A stretch of 64,000 bases of DNA from NCBI RefSeq assembly GCF_014836985.1, contig NZ_JACSPU010000001.1, positions 1 through 64,000 of the forward strand, read 5' to 3'. Under the pieces are notes generated by a model. It was given only the letters and a program-made list of their open reading frames with translations. It searched no databases and was not told the origin of the DNA. A program made the translations under genes and the position numbers. This DNA is from Planococcus wigleyi (GTDB lineage Bacteria; Bacillota; Bacilli; Bacillales_A; Planococcaceae). Shown piece after piece: positions 25,500-33,678 of this stretch; positions within the stretch are counted from its first letter, which is position 1, and every line of letters begins with the position of its first letter.

Positions 25500-27315
25500 T
25501 GCCATTCGCCGCCCATTCGGCCATGAACCGCTTTTTTCGAGAGAAGACTTGAAGAAAAAGGATGAGAAGAAGAACGAACGTGCAGAAAACTGGAAATCAA
25601 CCTTGCTGCAGATCTGGAGACTGGTCGACGAGCAGCGCTTCCTGCTGATTGTGGTGTTGTCGTTGGTGTTTGTCAGCTCGGCTCTTGCCTTGCTGGGACC
25701 TTATTTAATCGGCTTCATCATTGATGAATACATCGTTCCCCAGAGCTTCAATGGCATGGGCATCGTTGTCGTGTGGTTGATTTTCGTCTATATCGGGCAT
25801 TCCGTTTCGCTGTATCTGCAGAATTTCTGGATGGTGGGAATCGCACAGCAAGTGATTTTCCGTATGCGGACGCGTCTCTTTTCACATCTTCAGCGTTTGC
25901 CGGTATCGTTTTTTGATAAACGGCAACATGGGGAGTTAATGAGCCGTATGACCAATGATATCGAAAACGTTTCTTCGACCTTGAATACGTCTTTTATCCA
26001 GGTGTTTTCGAGTATTTTGACTTTGACCGGTACGGCGATCGTCATGCTGACCCTGAGCCCGTTGTTGACGTTGTTGACCTTGATCATCATTCCGCTTATG
26101 TACATTTCGATCCAATGGATCACCAAACGCACCGGCAGGCTCTATAAAGAGCAGCAAAAAGCAATCGGTGAATTAAACGGCATGATCGAAGAAACGATTT
26201 CCGGACAAAAAATCATCAAGGCGTTTTCACAGGAACCCCGTGTCATGGAAGAATTCCGCGAAAAAAGCGAACGGCTTCGGCGTGCCGGATTTTGGGCATG
26301 GACCTATGCCGGCTTTATTCCAAAAGTCATGAACTTCCTGAACAACGGCAGTTTTGCCATCGTGGCAGGTGTCGGAGGCATCTTGGCGCTTAACGGGTCC
26401 GTGTCGATCGGTGTCATTGTCATTTTCACAGAGTACTCCCGACAATTTACCCGTCCATTAAACGATTTAGCCAATCAGTTCAACACCGTTTTGTCTGCAA
26501 TTGCTGGAGCTGAACGAGTTTTCTCGATTATGGATGAAACAGAAGAAAAAGACGACCAGGTCCTCAACGTGGAAAAACAGTTGGAAGGCGAAGTGGTTTT
26601 CGACCAGGTGTCGTTTAAGTATGAAGGCGCAGAAGAAGATTGGACCATTCGTGATGTCAGCTTTTCCGTCGGCATCGGCCAAACTGCAGCACTTGTCGGT
26701 GCAACTGGGGCAGGCAAGACGACAATCATGCAGCTCTTGGCGCGTTTCTATGATGCCAATGAAGGCGAAATTCGTCTTGATGGCACCCCGATTGCAGAGA
26801 TGCCGCGTGAAACCTTGCGCAAACAGATCGCTTTTGTGCTGCAGGATCCATTTCTGTTCGAGGCGAGTGTCAGCGACAATATCCGTTACGGGAAATTGGA
26901 TGCAACGGATGAAGAAGTAGTGGAGGCAGCAAAAGGTGCCAATGCCCATGACTTTATCGAGAAGCTGCCAGATGGTTATGACACGATTCTGACAGGAGAC
27001 GGGTCCATGATCAGCCAGGGACAGAAGCAATTGCTGTCGATTGCCCGTGCGTTGATTGCCGATCCGGTTATCCTGTTGCTGGATGAAGCGACGAGCAGCA
27101 TCGATACGGTTACCGAACTGAAAATCCAGGAAGCGCTGGAGCACTTGATGGCAGGGCGAACCAGTTTTGTCATCGCCCACCGATTGAATACGGTGCGAAA
27201 AGCCGATATGGTCTTGGTTATGGAAATGGGAAGATTGGTGGAATCAGGAACGCAGCAGCAGTTATTGAACGGAAATGGCATTTACGCCAATATGCTGGCT
27301 GATGCGAAATTATAA
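25492..27315 (+). CDS. Heterodimeric ABC exporter, catalytic subunit
   Basis: A 607-aa ABC exporter half with a charged N-terminal extension, six membrane helices and an ATPase domain. Walker A GATGAGKTT, Walker B LLLDEATSSID (catalytic Glu present) and the H-loop IAHRL are canonical. The signature is altered to ISQGQKQ. Paired with the preceding subunit this gives one hydrolytic and one degenerate ATP site. The ATG at 25492 is favoured because AGGAGG ends 9 nt upstream; an ATG at 25486 is too close. Likely a drug or lipid exporter; substrate unknown. Confidence 0.9.
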   Translation: MFNAIRRPFGHEPLFSREDLKKKDEKKNERAENWKSTLLQIWRLVDEQRFLLIVVLSLVFVSSALALLGPYLIGFIIDEYIVPQSFNGMGIVVVWLIFVYIGHSVSLYLQNFWMVGIAQQVIFRMRTRLFSHLQRLPVSFFDKRQHGELMSRMTNDIENVSSTLNTSFIQVFSSILTLTGTAIVMLTLSPLLTLLTLIIIPLMYISIQWITKRTGRLYKEQQKAIGELNGMIEETISGQKIIKAFSQEPRVMEEFREKSERLRRAGFWAWTYAGFIPKVMNFLNNGSFAIVAGVGGILALNGSVSIGVIVIFTEYSRQFTRPLNDLANQFNTVLSAIAGAERVFSIMDETEEKDDQVLNVEKQLEGEVVFDQVSFKYEGAEEDWTIRDVSFSVGIGQTAALVGATGAGKTTIMQLLARFYDANEGEIRLDGTPIAEMPRETLRKQIAFVLQDPFLFEASVSDNIRYGKLDATDEEVVEAAKGANAHDFIEKLPDGYDTILTGDGSMISQGQKQLLSIARALIADPVILLLDEATSSIDTVTELKIQEALEHLMAGRTSFVIAHRLNTVRKADMVLVMEMGRLVESGTQQQLLNGNGIYANMLADAKL

Positions 27316-27473
27316 AGAGAAACTTCGCTCAGTGGGGGTCTTCCCCACTGAGCGTTAGTTGAACCAATCGGACTTTTACGGTCAGTAAACCCCCGCTGAA
27401 AAGTGGGGGGGGTACTGCCCGTTGAAGCGGGATAAAGAGAAATTTCGCTCAGTGGGGTCTTCCCCACTGAGCG
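27312..27473. repeat. Structured intergenic repeat element
   Basis: Two direct copies (27312-27354 and 27432-27473) of a 42-43 bp sequence differ at one base and one indel. Each copy contains a near-perfect hairpin with arms CGCTCAGTGGGG/CCCCACTGAGCG and a TCTT loop. Between them are two further GC-rich hairpins, CCCCC...GGGGG and CCCG...CGGG. The block follows the ABC exporter stop directly. It has the look of a non-autonomous mobile or REP-like element or a structured RNA, with no coding capacity. Confidence 0.75.
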
Positions 27474-27673
27474 TCTGTATCGGATAACTAGAAGGCCTGT
27501 TCCGGAAAATTCGGAGCAGGTCTTTCTGATTGAAAAGGTCTGTGTTTTTCTTTCTTTTCAAGCTCGATTTGTCCAGTTGATGTGATAGGATGAAAATACA
27601 GAGAAATACTGAAAAAACGAGAGCTATTCCCGCGCATTGCATTAGCAGGATATCGTTTACAGGAGGTTGAAAA
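27316..27673. other. Gene-free stretch between ABC exporter and GNAT gene
   Basis: Holds the structured repeat element (to 27473), then an intrinsic terminator (27496-27526) and about 150 bp of AT-rich leader before the GNAT gene, ending in an AGGAGGT ribosome site. I see no small gene here. Confidence 0.6.
27496..27526 (+). terminator. Terminator
   Basis: Stem CCTGTTCCG/CGGAGCAGG (one wobble), loop GAAAATT, followed by TCTTTCT. Confidence 0.7.
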
Positions 27674-28519
27674 ATGGATTTATCGCTATCGATCGTTTCA
27701 TTTCCGATAGATGAGCAAACTGCCAGCGACATGGCGCAATTGCTCGAACATCTGCCATCCGAGAATCGGACAGTTCTCCATCCATCGCTATGGAGAGCGG
27801 ATGAATCCAGGGGTTTCGCAGTGATTGCCTATACCGCTGAGGATGAATTGATCGGGTTTGCTGCGGCAGCGGATATGGTGGGCCTTCACCATTATGAGTG
27901 GTCGCTTTTCGTCCATCCGGATTACCGCCGGCTTTCGCTTGGAACAGCGCTGGCAGACGGTGTGGCTCATGCTTTGGCGCAGCGCCAGGCGGAAAGTGAA
28001 CTGGCGGCTTTCGTCAACAATTCGGACATCGCTGCATTTATGGAAAGCCTTGGCTTCCGCCCGGATTTCAAGGAGATCCTGCTATCTGCAGAACCGCTGC
28101 CAAGCAGTAGCCTGCCGGATGAGTTTCAGGTGGTTCCTTATGCAGGAGAAGCGGAGGAATTGACTGAGTTGCTGGCTAAGGCATTCGACGACAGCATTCT
28201 GCCTATATTGGAGCATAATATGGAGGCTTCGGAAAGAGAAATATGGCTGTTCAAGAAAGGCGGGCAGCCCCTTGCCACGGCAACGCTTTTGACAGAAGAA
28301 GGTGCATTATGGGTAACGGCATTTGCTGTCCATCCGGATCAGCAGGGGAGAGGCTATGGCAAGCTGTTCTTGAAATGGTGCCGGGAACTGGCTTTCAAGC
28401 GTAACCTTGAAAAAGTCCTTTTGGATGTCGAAACAGAGAATGATGCGCTCCATGTCTATGAGAAATCAGGTTTTCACAGACTGCAGACAATTTCATATTG
28501 GAAACGGGAAACAGCTTAG
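27674..28519 (+). CDS. Tandem GNAT acetyltransferase
   Basis: A 281-aa protein with two GNAT domains. The N-terminal one (about 1-135) has a weak acetyl-CoA motif (VHPDYRRLSLGTAL). The C-terminal one (about 150-281) has the canonical VHPDQQGRGYGKLF and the late NDALHVYEKSGFH motif. The second domain is the likely catalytic one and the first may bind substrate or be inactive. The acceptor is unknown. AGGAGGT lies close before the ATG. Confidence 0.85.
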   Translation: MDLSLSIVSFPIDEQTASDMAQLLEHLPSENRTVLHPSLWRADESRGFAVIAYTAEDELIGFAAAADMVGLHHYEWSLFVHPDYRRLSLGTALADGVAHALAQRQAESELAAFVNNSDIAAFMESLGFRPDFKEILLSAEPLPSSSLPDEFQVVPYAGEAEELTELLAKAFDDSILPILEHNMEASEREIWLFKKGGQPLATATLLTEEGALWVTAFAVHPDQQGRGYGKLFLKWCRELAFKRNLEKVLLDVETENDALHVYEKSGFHRLQTISYWKRETA

Positions 28520-28528
28520 AAAAATGAA

Positions 28529-28554
28529 AAACCATCCGCTTATGCGAATGGTTT
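28529..28554. terminator. Bidirectional terminator
   Basis: Stem AAACCATCCGC/GCGAATGGTTT with a 4-nt loop and one mismatch, between convergent genes. Confidence 0.65.
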
Positions 28555-28580
28555 CCCTGTCGGCAACAGCTGCTTTTAAA

Positions 28581-29096
28581 TCAATTGCCGGTTTGTTTAT
28601 ATTCTTTATCGGTGCCGTCCGGATATCTGACTTCAATTTCGATTTCGGTATAACCACTATCGATGCCAAAGGCTTCGACGACCTGTGAGATGGCTTCATC
28701 ATCGGGAGTGTCCGTTGTCAGTTCCAATTGGCTGAGGCCGGGTTCGATTTCATCCATGGCATCATTTCCTGACAAATTCGTTTCCGTCATTTTGTTTTGG
28801 TATTCAGCTTCCACTTTGTCACGGTCTTCTTCATAATTGATTTCAATCATGTCATCCATGTCGGGGAAATCGACATTAACATCAAGTTCAGTAAAGCCGA
28901 ATGTTTCACCGCCGATGCTACCTTCGTCCAGGCCGCCTTCAGGAGAAGCGTTGCTGGTTCCACCGGCATCAGCAGGCTGTCCTTGATTTTCATTATTTAC
29001 AGGCTCAGTCACTTGTTCGTCATCCCCACAGGCGGCAAGAAGCAGCACCGAAGAAAAAAGTATGGGAGCCAATAGATTTTTTTTGTTACTAGTCAT
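28581..29096 (-). CDS. YusW-like lipoprotein
   Basis: A 171-aa predicted lipoprotein: signal peptide with lipobox LLAAC, cleavage before Cys23, then an acidic Asn/Gly/Pro-rich linker. The folded region (about 65-165) is of YusW type (TFGFTELDVNVDFPD, IEINYEED, YTEIEIEVRYPDGTD). The function of the family is not known. It would sit on the outer face of the membrane. It is convergent with the GNAT gene and divergent from kynA. Confidence 0.75.
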   Translation of the reverse strand: MTSNKKNLLAPILFSSVLLLAACGDDEQVTEPVNNENQGQPADAGGTSNASPEGGLDEGSIGGETFGFTELDVNVDFPDMDDMIEINYEEDRDKVEAEYQNKMTETNLSGNDAMDEIEPGLSQLELTTDTPDDEAISQVVEAFGIDSGYTEIEIEVRYPDGTDKEYKQTGN

Positions 29097-29225
29097 TTGC
29101 TAACATCCTTTCGGGGAATTGGTATAGTAAGCACTTTCCCGTTTTTTTGAGAATTTAATCATTTGCAGACGAAACGGTAAAACAGACCAGCAGAGCCCAA
29201 GCCGAGAATGAACGGAGCAACTTTG

Positions 29226-30080
29226 ATGAACAACTATGAAAATGGACAGAATATCGCCGCTGCCGCTGAGAAGAATATCCGCACAGATTTTAAGGAAAGC
29301 ATGACATATGGTGACTATCTTCATCTGGACAAGCTCTTGACGGCACAAGATGGCGTCAGTGGCCATCATGACGAAACCTTGTTTATTATCATCCACCAAG
29401 TATCGGAACTGTGGATGAAGCTGATCTTGCATGAACTGCAGGCAGCTATCGACAATATCCATAAAGATGATCTTCAGCCGGCGTTCAAGCAATTGGCCAG
29501 GGTCTCACGTATCCAATCCCAGATTATCCAGGGCTGGGATGTGTTGTCGACATTGACGCCTGCTGAATACATGGAGTTCAGGGACGATCTCGGCAATGCC
29601 AGTGGATTCCAATCCTACCAATATCGCATGATTGAATTTGCACTTGGTTATAAAACCAAACATGTGTTGAAAATCTACGAAAAAGATGCGCCGCTTCACG
29701 CCGAGCTTGAAAAAGCTTTTAATGCTCCAGGGCTTTACGATGCAGCGATTCAGAAACTGGCAAGAAGCGGGTTTGCTATCGATAAAGAGATATTGGAGCG
29801 GGATGTCAGCATGGTCTACGAATCGAATGAAAGTGTACGCGATGCCTGGAAAACGGTTTACCGTGACGTGGATACGCATTGGGAACTGTACCAGCTGGCT
29901 GAAAAACTAGTAGACATTGAAGATTGGCTCCAGCAATGGCGCTTCCGCCATATGAAAACAGTGGAACGTATCATCGGTTTCAAACAAGGAACGGGCGGTT
30001 CGTCGGGAGTCAATTACTTGAAAAAGGTTCTGGATCAATACTTTTTCCCGGAATTATGGGAGATACGAACAGATATTTAG
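29226..30080 (+). CDS. kynA: Tryptophan 2,3-dioxygenase
   Basis: Heme-dependent tryptophan 2,3-dioxygenase, 284 aa, converting L-tryptophan to N-formylkynurenine. Recognised by [11 protein letters not shown], the His-containing substrate segment [14 protein letters not shown], the arginine-rich motif YMEFRDDLG and the heme-ligand and C-terminal region [11 protein letters not shown] followed by [11 protein letters not shown]. The ATG at 29226 has CGGAG 8 nt upstream and is preferred to an ATG at 29208. No kynurenine formamidase or kynureninase gene is adjacent, so the rest of the pathway must lie elsewhere. Confidence 0.93.
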   Translation: MNNYENGQNIAAAAEKNIRTDFKESMTYGDYLHLDKLLTAQDGVSGHHDETLFIIIHQVSELWMKLILHELQAAIDNIHKDDLQPAFKQLARVSRIQSQIIQGWDVLSTLTPAEYMEFRDDLGNASGFQSYQYRMIEFALGYKTKHVLKIYEKDAPLHAELEKAFNAPGLYDAAIQKLARSGFAIDKEILERDVSMVYESNESVRDAWKTVYRDVDTHWELYQLAEKLVDIEDWLQQWRFRHMKTVERIIGFKQGTGGSSGVNYLKKVLDQYFFPELWEIRTDI

Positions 30081-30090
30081 GAGGGGTTTT

Positions 30091-30807
30091 GTGAAGATTT
30101 ACGCACATAGAGGCTGCTCAGGGGCCTATCCGGAAAATACATTAGTGGCCTTTCGTGCAGCAGCTGAATTGCCGATTACAGGCGTCGAAATTGATGTGCA
30201 TTTAACCAGAGATGGAGAAATCGTCGTCATCCATGATGAAAAAGTCAACCGCACCACCAACGGCAAAGGCTATGTAAAAGATAAGACCTTAAAAGAACTT
30301 CGTGAATTGGATTGCGGTTCCTGGTACTCCGAAGAATGGAGCGGCGAAAAGATTCCGACACTGGATGAAATCTTTGATATTTTTGAAGAGACCAACCACA
30401 GGCTGAATATCGAATTAAAGACCGATGTCTTTCCTTATGATGGCTTAGCGGATAAAGTTGTCGACCTCGCTGCAAAACGCGGGTTCACGGATCGTGTGCT
30501 GATTTCTTCTTTCAACCACGAAGATATTCTGTCGATTGTGCAGGACAAACAGGTTGAAAGCGCCATCCTGACTTTTGAAGTGCTGGTTGACGTTTACGAC
30601 TATGCCCGCGTTATCGGAACAAAACGCATTCATATTTCCTTGCCATCCGCTTTCAGAAGAATGACAACAGACGCTTTGCGAAAAGGCGCCATCGTCTATG
30701 TTTATACGGTCAATGACCTGAGCTACGCGGAAGAACTGCAGAAAATCGGCGTCCACGGAATTTTTACCGATCATCCCGAAAAGATGCTGGAACATTTCGG
30801 ACAATAG
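30091..30807 (+). CDS. Glycerophosphodiester phosphodiesterase
   Basis: GDPD/UgpQ-type cytoplasmic phosphodiesterase, 238 aa, cleaving glycerophosphodiesters to glycerol-3-phosphate and an alcohol. Catalytic motifs: HRGCSGAYPENT near the N-terminus, the metal-binding Glu/Asp in GVEIDVHLTRDG and VIHDEKVNRTTNG, and Glu in RLNIELKTD. No signal peptide is seen. The start is GTG at 30091 with AGGAGGGG upstream. It begins 10 bp after kynA and is probably co-transcribed with it. Confidence 0.9.
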   Translation: MKIYAHRGCSGAYPENTLVAFRAAAELPITGVEIDVHLTRDGEIVVIHDEKVNRTTNGKGYVKDKTLKELRELDCGSWYSEEWSGEKIPTLDEIFDIFEETNHRLNIELKTDVFPYDGLADKVVDLAAKRGFTDRVLISSFNHEDILSIVQDKQVESAILTFEVLVDVYDYARVIGTKRIHISLPSAFRRMTTDALRKGAIVYVYTVNDLSYAEELQKIGVHGIFTDHPEKMLEHFGQ

Positions 30808-30879
30808 AGTCGGAAGTAACAGGAGTCGGGCTTTCAAAGACTAGGGTGCAGAAAAAAATAGTGCCACTAAAGAAGGCGA

Positions 30880-30919
30880 AAAAAGACGAATTGGATGTTT
30901 CTCCAATTCGTCTTTTCTT
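30880..30919. terminator. Terminator between convergent genes
   Basis: Perfect stem AAAAGACGAATTGGA/TCCAATTCGTCTTTT, with T-rich tail; the A-rich 5' side allows function in reverse. Confidence 0.85.
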
Positions 30920-30920
30920 T

Positions 30921-31940
30921 TTACCATTTAGCGTAATGCTCCTCGATGGAACCGAGAAGCCGGGTGATTTTCAGTTTTTTGCCATCGGAATAACGGACAT
31001 AACCATTATAATAGCCGATTAGTTGATGGACTTCCGATTTGACGAGGCGTACATCGGTTTTGGAGACGCGTTCAAAAAATGGAGAGAACGTCAGTTGGAC
31101 ATCATCAGAAAATTTGGTATGGATCAGCCAGGGTTTCTTGTAATCTTCTTTGTCGTAATGAAACAAAATGTCTTCATGGATCTTCGTCATTTTGCCATTG
31201 ACGAAAAAAGCGTTTTCCGTCATTCCAGTCCCATCAGTCCATTTTCCGCCTAAATTCAAGCCAATCACTTTCCCGAGTGAGCGTTGGGAAGCCATACCCC
31301 AATTCCAAAGAGATTCCCGAGGCCAAACCCCACGGCCATAATCCAATACCGCAAAACTGTCGAGTTTTTCAAACTCAAACCGTTGGCTGCCGATTTTCAC
31401 CATGCCATTGACTGGCAGTGACGTATGCTTCCCAGTGAACTGGAAAGTTTGGCGATTCCATGGGACAACAACATTCAAGGATTCGTAATCTTTAGGATGA
31501 GAAATGACCAGGATCGCTTCCAAGTCTTCTCCATCAAAGTCCTTGACGCTGACTGTTAAATGGGTCGCATCCTGGCTGTATATGGATTCGATCGTCATGG
31601 TATCGCTCCGGAAATAACAGGGATCCAAGGCATTTTCAGACAACTTCACGTGACGTGTAAAAGGAAGCACGACTGTTTTTTCATAAAAGCGCTGGGTTTC
31701 GTAATTAAGGAAATACACAAAGCAGACAGTCGCATAATCCAAATGGGAAATAGTGGCTGAAAACAGGATTTCATCCCCGAATACACACCAATAATTCCAT
31801 TTTTTCTTACGCATGAAATTTCCGCTTAAATTGCTTTCCACCAAAGGCTGCTTGGCATAACCAATGGCTTTTGGATTTAATTGGCCTCTTGCATCACAAA
31901 GTTTTACGTATTCAGTAAGCTCTCGTTCAACATGTTGCAT
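30921..31940 (-). CDS. DUF2804 family protein
   Basis: A 339-aa soluble protein of the DUF2804 family, recognised by FMRKKKWNYWCVFG, the central LDYGRGVWPRESLWNWG and GLNLGGKWTDGTGMTENAFF. No signal or membrane segment is present. The beta-rich pattern is similar to lipocalin-like or acyl-hydrolase-like folds, but the function is unknown. The ATG at 31940 is preferred over a GTG at 31949 because GAGGTG overlaps the latter. Confidence 0.8.
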   Translation of the reverse strand: MQHVERELTEYVKLCDARGQLNPKAIGYAKQPLVESNLSGNFMRKKKWNYWCVFGDEILFSATISHLDYATVCFVYFLNYETQRFYEKTVVLPFTRHVKLSENALDPCYFRSDTMTIESIYSQDATHLTVSVKDFDGEDLEAILVISHPKDYESLNVVVPWNRQTFQFTGKHTSLPVNGMVKIGSQRFEFEKLDSFAVLDYGRGVWPRESLWNWGMASQRSLGKVIGLNLGGKWTDGTGMTENAFFVNGKMTKIHEDILFHYDKEDYKKPWLIHTKFSDDVQLTFSPFFERVSKTDVRLVKSEVHQLIGYYNGYVRYSDGKKLKITRLLGSIEEHYAKW

Positions 31941-32074
31941 TAAATCCACCTCACCATCAATCTTCTCCTCTTATTGTAGCAGAATAGAGATGGAATAGCC
32001 GTCCAAGAACGGTCAGTTTAGACAAAAAGTCTGAAAATTCTTATGGGCTATGTGTCATTAGTCACGGAGAAGTT

Positions 32075-32932
32075 TTACGAAACTTCCCGTCGCCATTGAA
32101 ATGCCAATGTTCCTTCCCCGGCATGGACAGCAAGAGAAGAACTTAAATCGCCGATTAAAATTTCAGCTTCCGGCATTTCCTGAAGCAAGACCTGTTTCAG
32201 GTTTTCGGCTTCTTTCACAACATGGCCGTGCATAATCTGGAAACGCCGCACACCGTGCTCATCGTAATCTTTTTTGGCATGGTTGATCAAATACTGAATC
32301 GCTTTTTTATGTGAACGAACTTTATCGATCGGCTGAAGTTCGCCATCGGAAGTGAGCTGGACAATCGGTTTGATCTGCAGCAGGCTGCCGATATAGTACT
32401 GGGCGCCACTCATGCGGCCGCCTTTGTAAAGCTGTGTCAAATTGCCGATCAGAATGTAATTGCGGAAATTAGCGGTTTCTTTTTCCAGGTGTTGGGCGAT
32501 TTCTTCTGCCTCAACTCCTTGTTCCTGGAGCTTGAGCCCGCGTTCAATCAACCCAGATAAACCGTAAGACAGCGCCAGAGAGTCAATGGCGTAGACCTTG
32601 AATTCACTCATCTCGGCACCGGCAGTGGAAGATGCGATGGTTCCGCTGAGCTTGGCCGATGCATGCACGGCGATGGCGCATTCATATTCTTCTTTCAATT
32701 TGTCATAGAGCTCTGCAAATTTTCCTGCAGCAGGCTGTGAGGTCTTAGGGAATTCGGTTGATTCTTTTATGCGCCGGTAAAGTTCATCGTTCGTCAAATC
32801 CACCCCATCATCAATAAATTCCTCTGTGCCAAAATGAATATTCAACGGCACAATATAGACATCAGGATGAGCTTTAAATTCTTCGGTGACAAACCCGGTT
32901 GTATCCATTACCCATGCAATCGGTTTCTTCAT
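32075..32932 (-). CDS. DegV family fatty-acid-binding protein
   Basis: A 285-aa DegV/FakB-like protein. Family members hold a fatty acid for phosphorylation by FakA and so feed exogenous fatty acids into phospholipid synthesis. Characteristic segments are the early DTTGFVTEEF, the lipid-contacting SQPAAGKFAELYD and the His-Ala-Ser segment AVHASAKLSGT. The C-domain carries GRMSGAQYYIGSLLQIKPI. The ATG at 32932 follows AAAGGGAG. The neighbouring upstream gene encodes a PlsY-like acyltransferase, which fits a lipid role. Confidence 0.87.
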   Translation of the reverse strand: MKKPIAWVMDTTGFVTEEFKAHPDVYIVPLNIHFGTEEFIDDGVDLTNDELYRRIKESTEFPKTSQPAAGKFAELYDKLKEEYECAIAVHASAKLSGTIASSTAGAEMSEFKVYAIDSLALSYGLSGLIERGLKLQEQGVEAEEIAQHLEKETANFRNYILIGNLTQLYKGGRMSGAQYYIGSLLQIKPIVQLTSDGELQPIDKVRSHKKAIQYLINHAKKDYDEHGVRRFQIMHGHVVKEAENLKQVLLQEMPEAEILIGDLSSSLAVHAGEGTLAFQWRREVS

Positions 32933-33027
32933 AAAAAAACTCCCTTTTCTGTTAGAATAGTTCGAATACAAAAACTATAACACGGATAATATTTCTGCGG
33001 TAGCAATAGCTGTAAAAGCAGAAGTTC

Positions 33028-33600
33028 CTATAGAGAAGAGGAGCGGAAACGCCCATTGAACGATTCCTCGATATCGGTTTTATGTTTAATCACAATAATA
33101 ATTATGGCTCCAATCAATGGCCAAATGACTAACCAGACATTGAGGATTACGGCCATTGCGATAAACCCGGCAAAGCTGGCAAGCATCGATAAAGTCGCAC
33201 TTTTAAGCCAAGGAAAAAATGCCAGGAACAATATGAACATCGCCAAAAATAAATCCGGTGTTAGACAAAATGTGACCCCGATGAAAGCGGCGATTCCTTT
33301 CCCCCCTCGGTACTTGAGCCAGAAAGGGAATAAGTGGCCCAGGACAACGGCGAGGCCAGCCACAGCAATTTCCCAAATGGAAAAATGGTAGAAGAAGCCG
33401 ATCCAGACAACGAGGGCACCTTTACCGGCATCGCCAAGAAAAGTCAGGACAAAGGCGGTTTTGCCGAGGATAGCACCAGCATTTCTGGCGCCGAGATTGC
33501 CGCTGCGCTGCTGGCGCAAATCAACGCTTTTCCATTTGCCGATCCACCAGGCTGTCAGGAAATTGCCGATAATATAGGAAAGTAGCCAGTATACGATCAT
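33028..33600 (-). CDS. PlsY-like glycerol-3-phosphate acyltransferase, divergent
   Basis: A 190-aa membrane protein of the PlsY family with about five helices. PlsY transfers acyl groups from acyl-phosphate to glycerol-3-phosphate. Motif 2 (GDAGKGAL) and motif 3 (GHLFPFWLKYRGGKG) are well kept. Motif 1 reads SGNLGARNAGAILG, differing from the usual SGNxGxTNxxR by loss of the final Arg. It may be a paralogue with altered substrate or the sole PlsY of a variant type. The ATG at 33600 has GGAGGT 7 nt upstream. Confidence 0.83.
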   Translation of the reverse strand: MIVYWLLSYIIGNFLTAWWIGKWKSVDLRQQRSGNLGARNAGAILGKTAFVLTFLGDAGKGALVVWIGFFYHFSIWEIAVAGLAVVLGHLFPFWLKYRGGKGIAAFIGVTFCLTPDLFLAMFILFLAFFPWLKSATLSMLASFAGFIAMAVILNVWLVIWPLIGAIIIIVIKHKTDIEESFNGRFRSSSL

Positions 33601-33637
33601 AAGCGGGACCTCCAATTTCAAAATAAAAGCAGAGTAG

Positions 33638-33669
33638 AAAGGCCTTCCCGATACGCTGGGAAGGCCTTT
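33638..33669 (-). terminator. Terminator after dipeptidase gene
   Basis: Perfect 12-bp stem AAAGGCCTTCCC/GGGAAGGCCTTT with an 8-nt loop. Confidence 0.8.
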
Positions 33670-33678
33670 ATGGGAAAA

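Noticed and set aside
26467-27180. 237-codon reading frame opposite the second ABC exporter gene
   Set aside because: It is antisense to a complete ATPase domain with all motifs, has no ribosome site and its translation looks like shadow sequence rich in Cys, Arg and Gln.
27312-27473. CRISPR or tandem terminators
   Set aside because: Only two direct copies with structured DNA between, and neither hairpin is followed by a T run.
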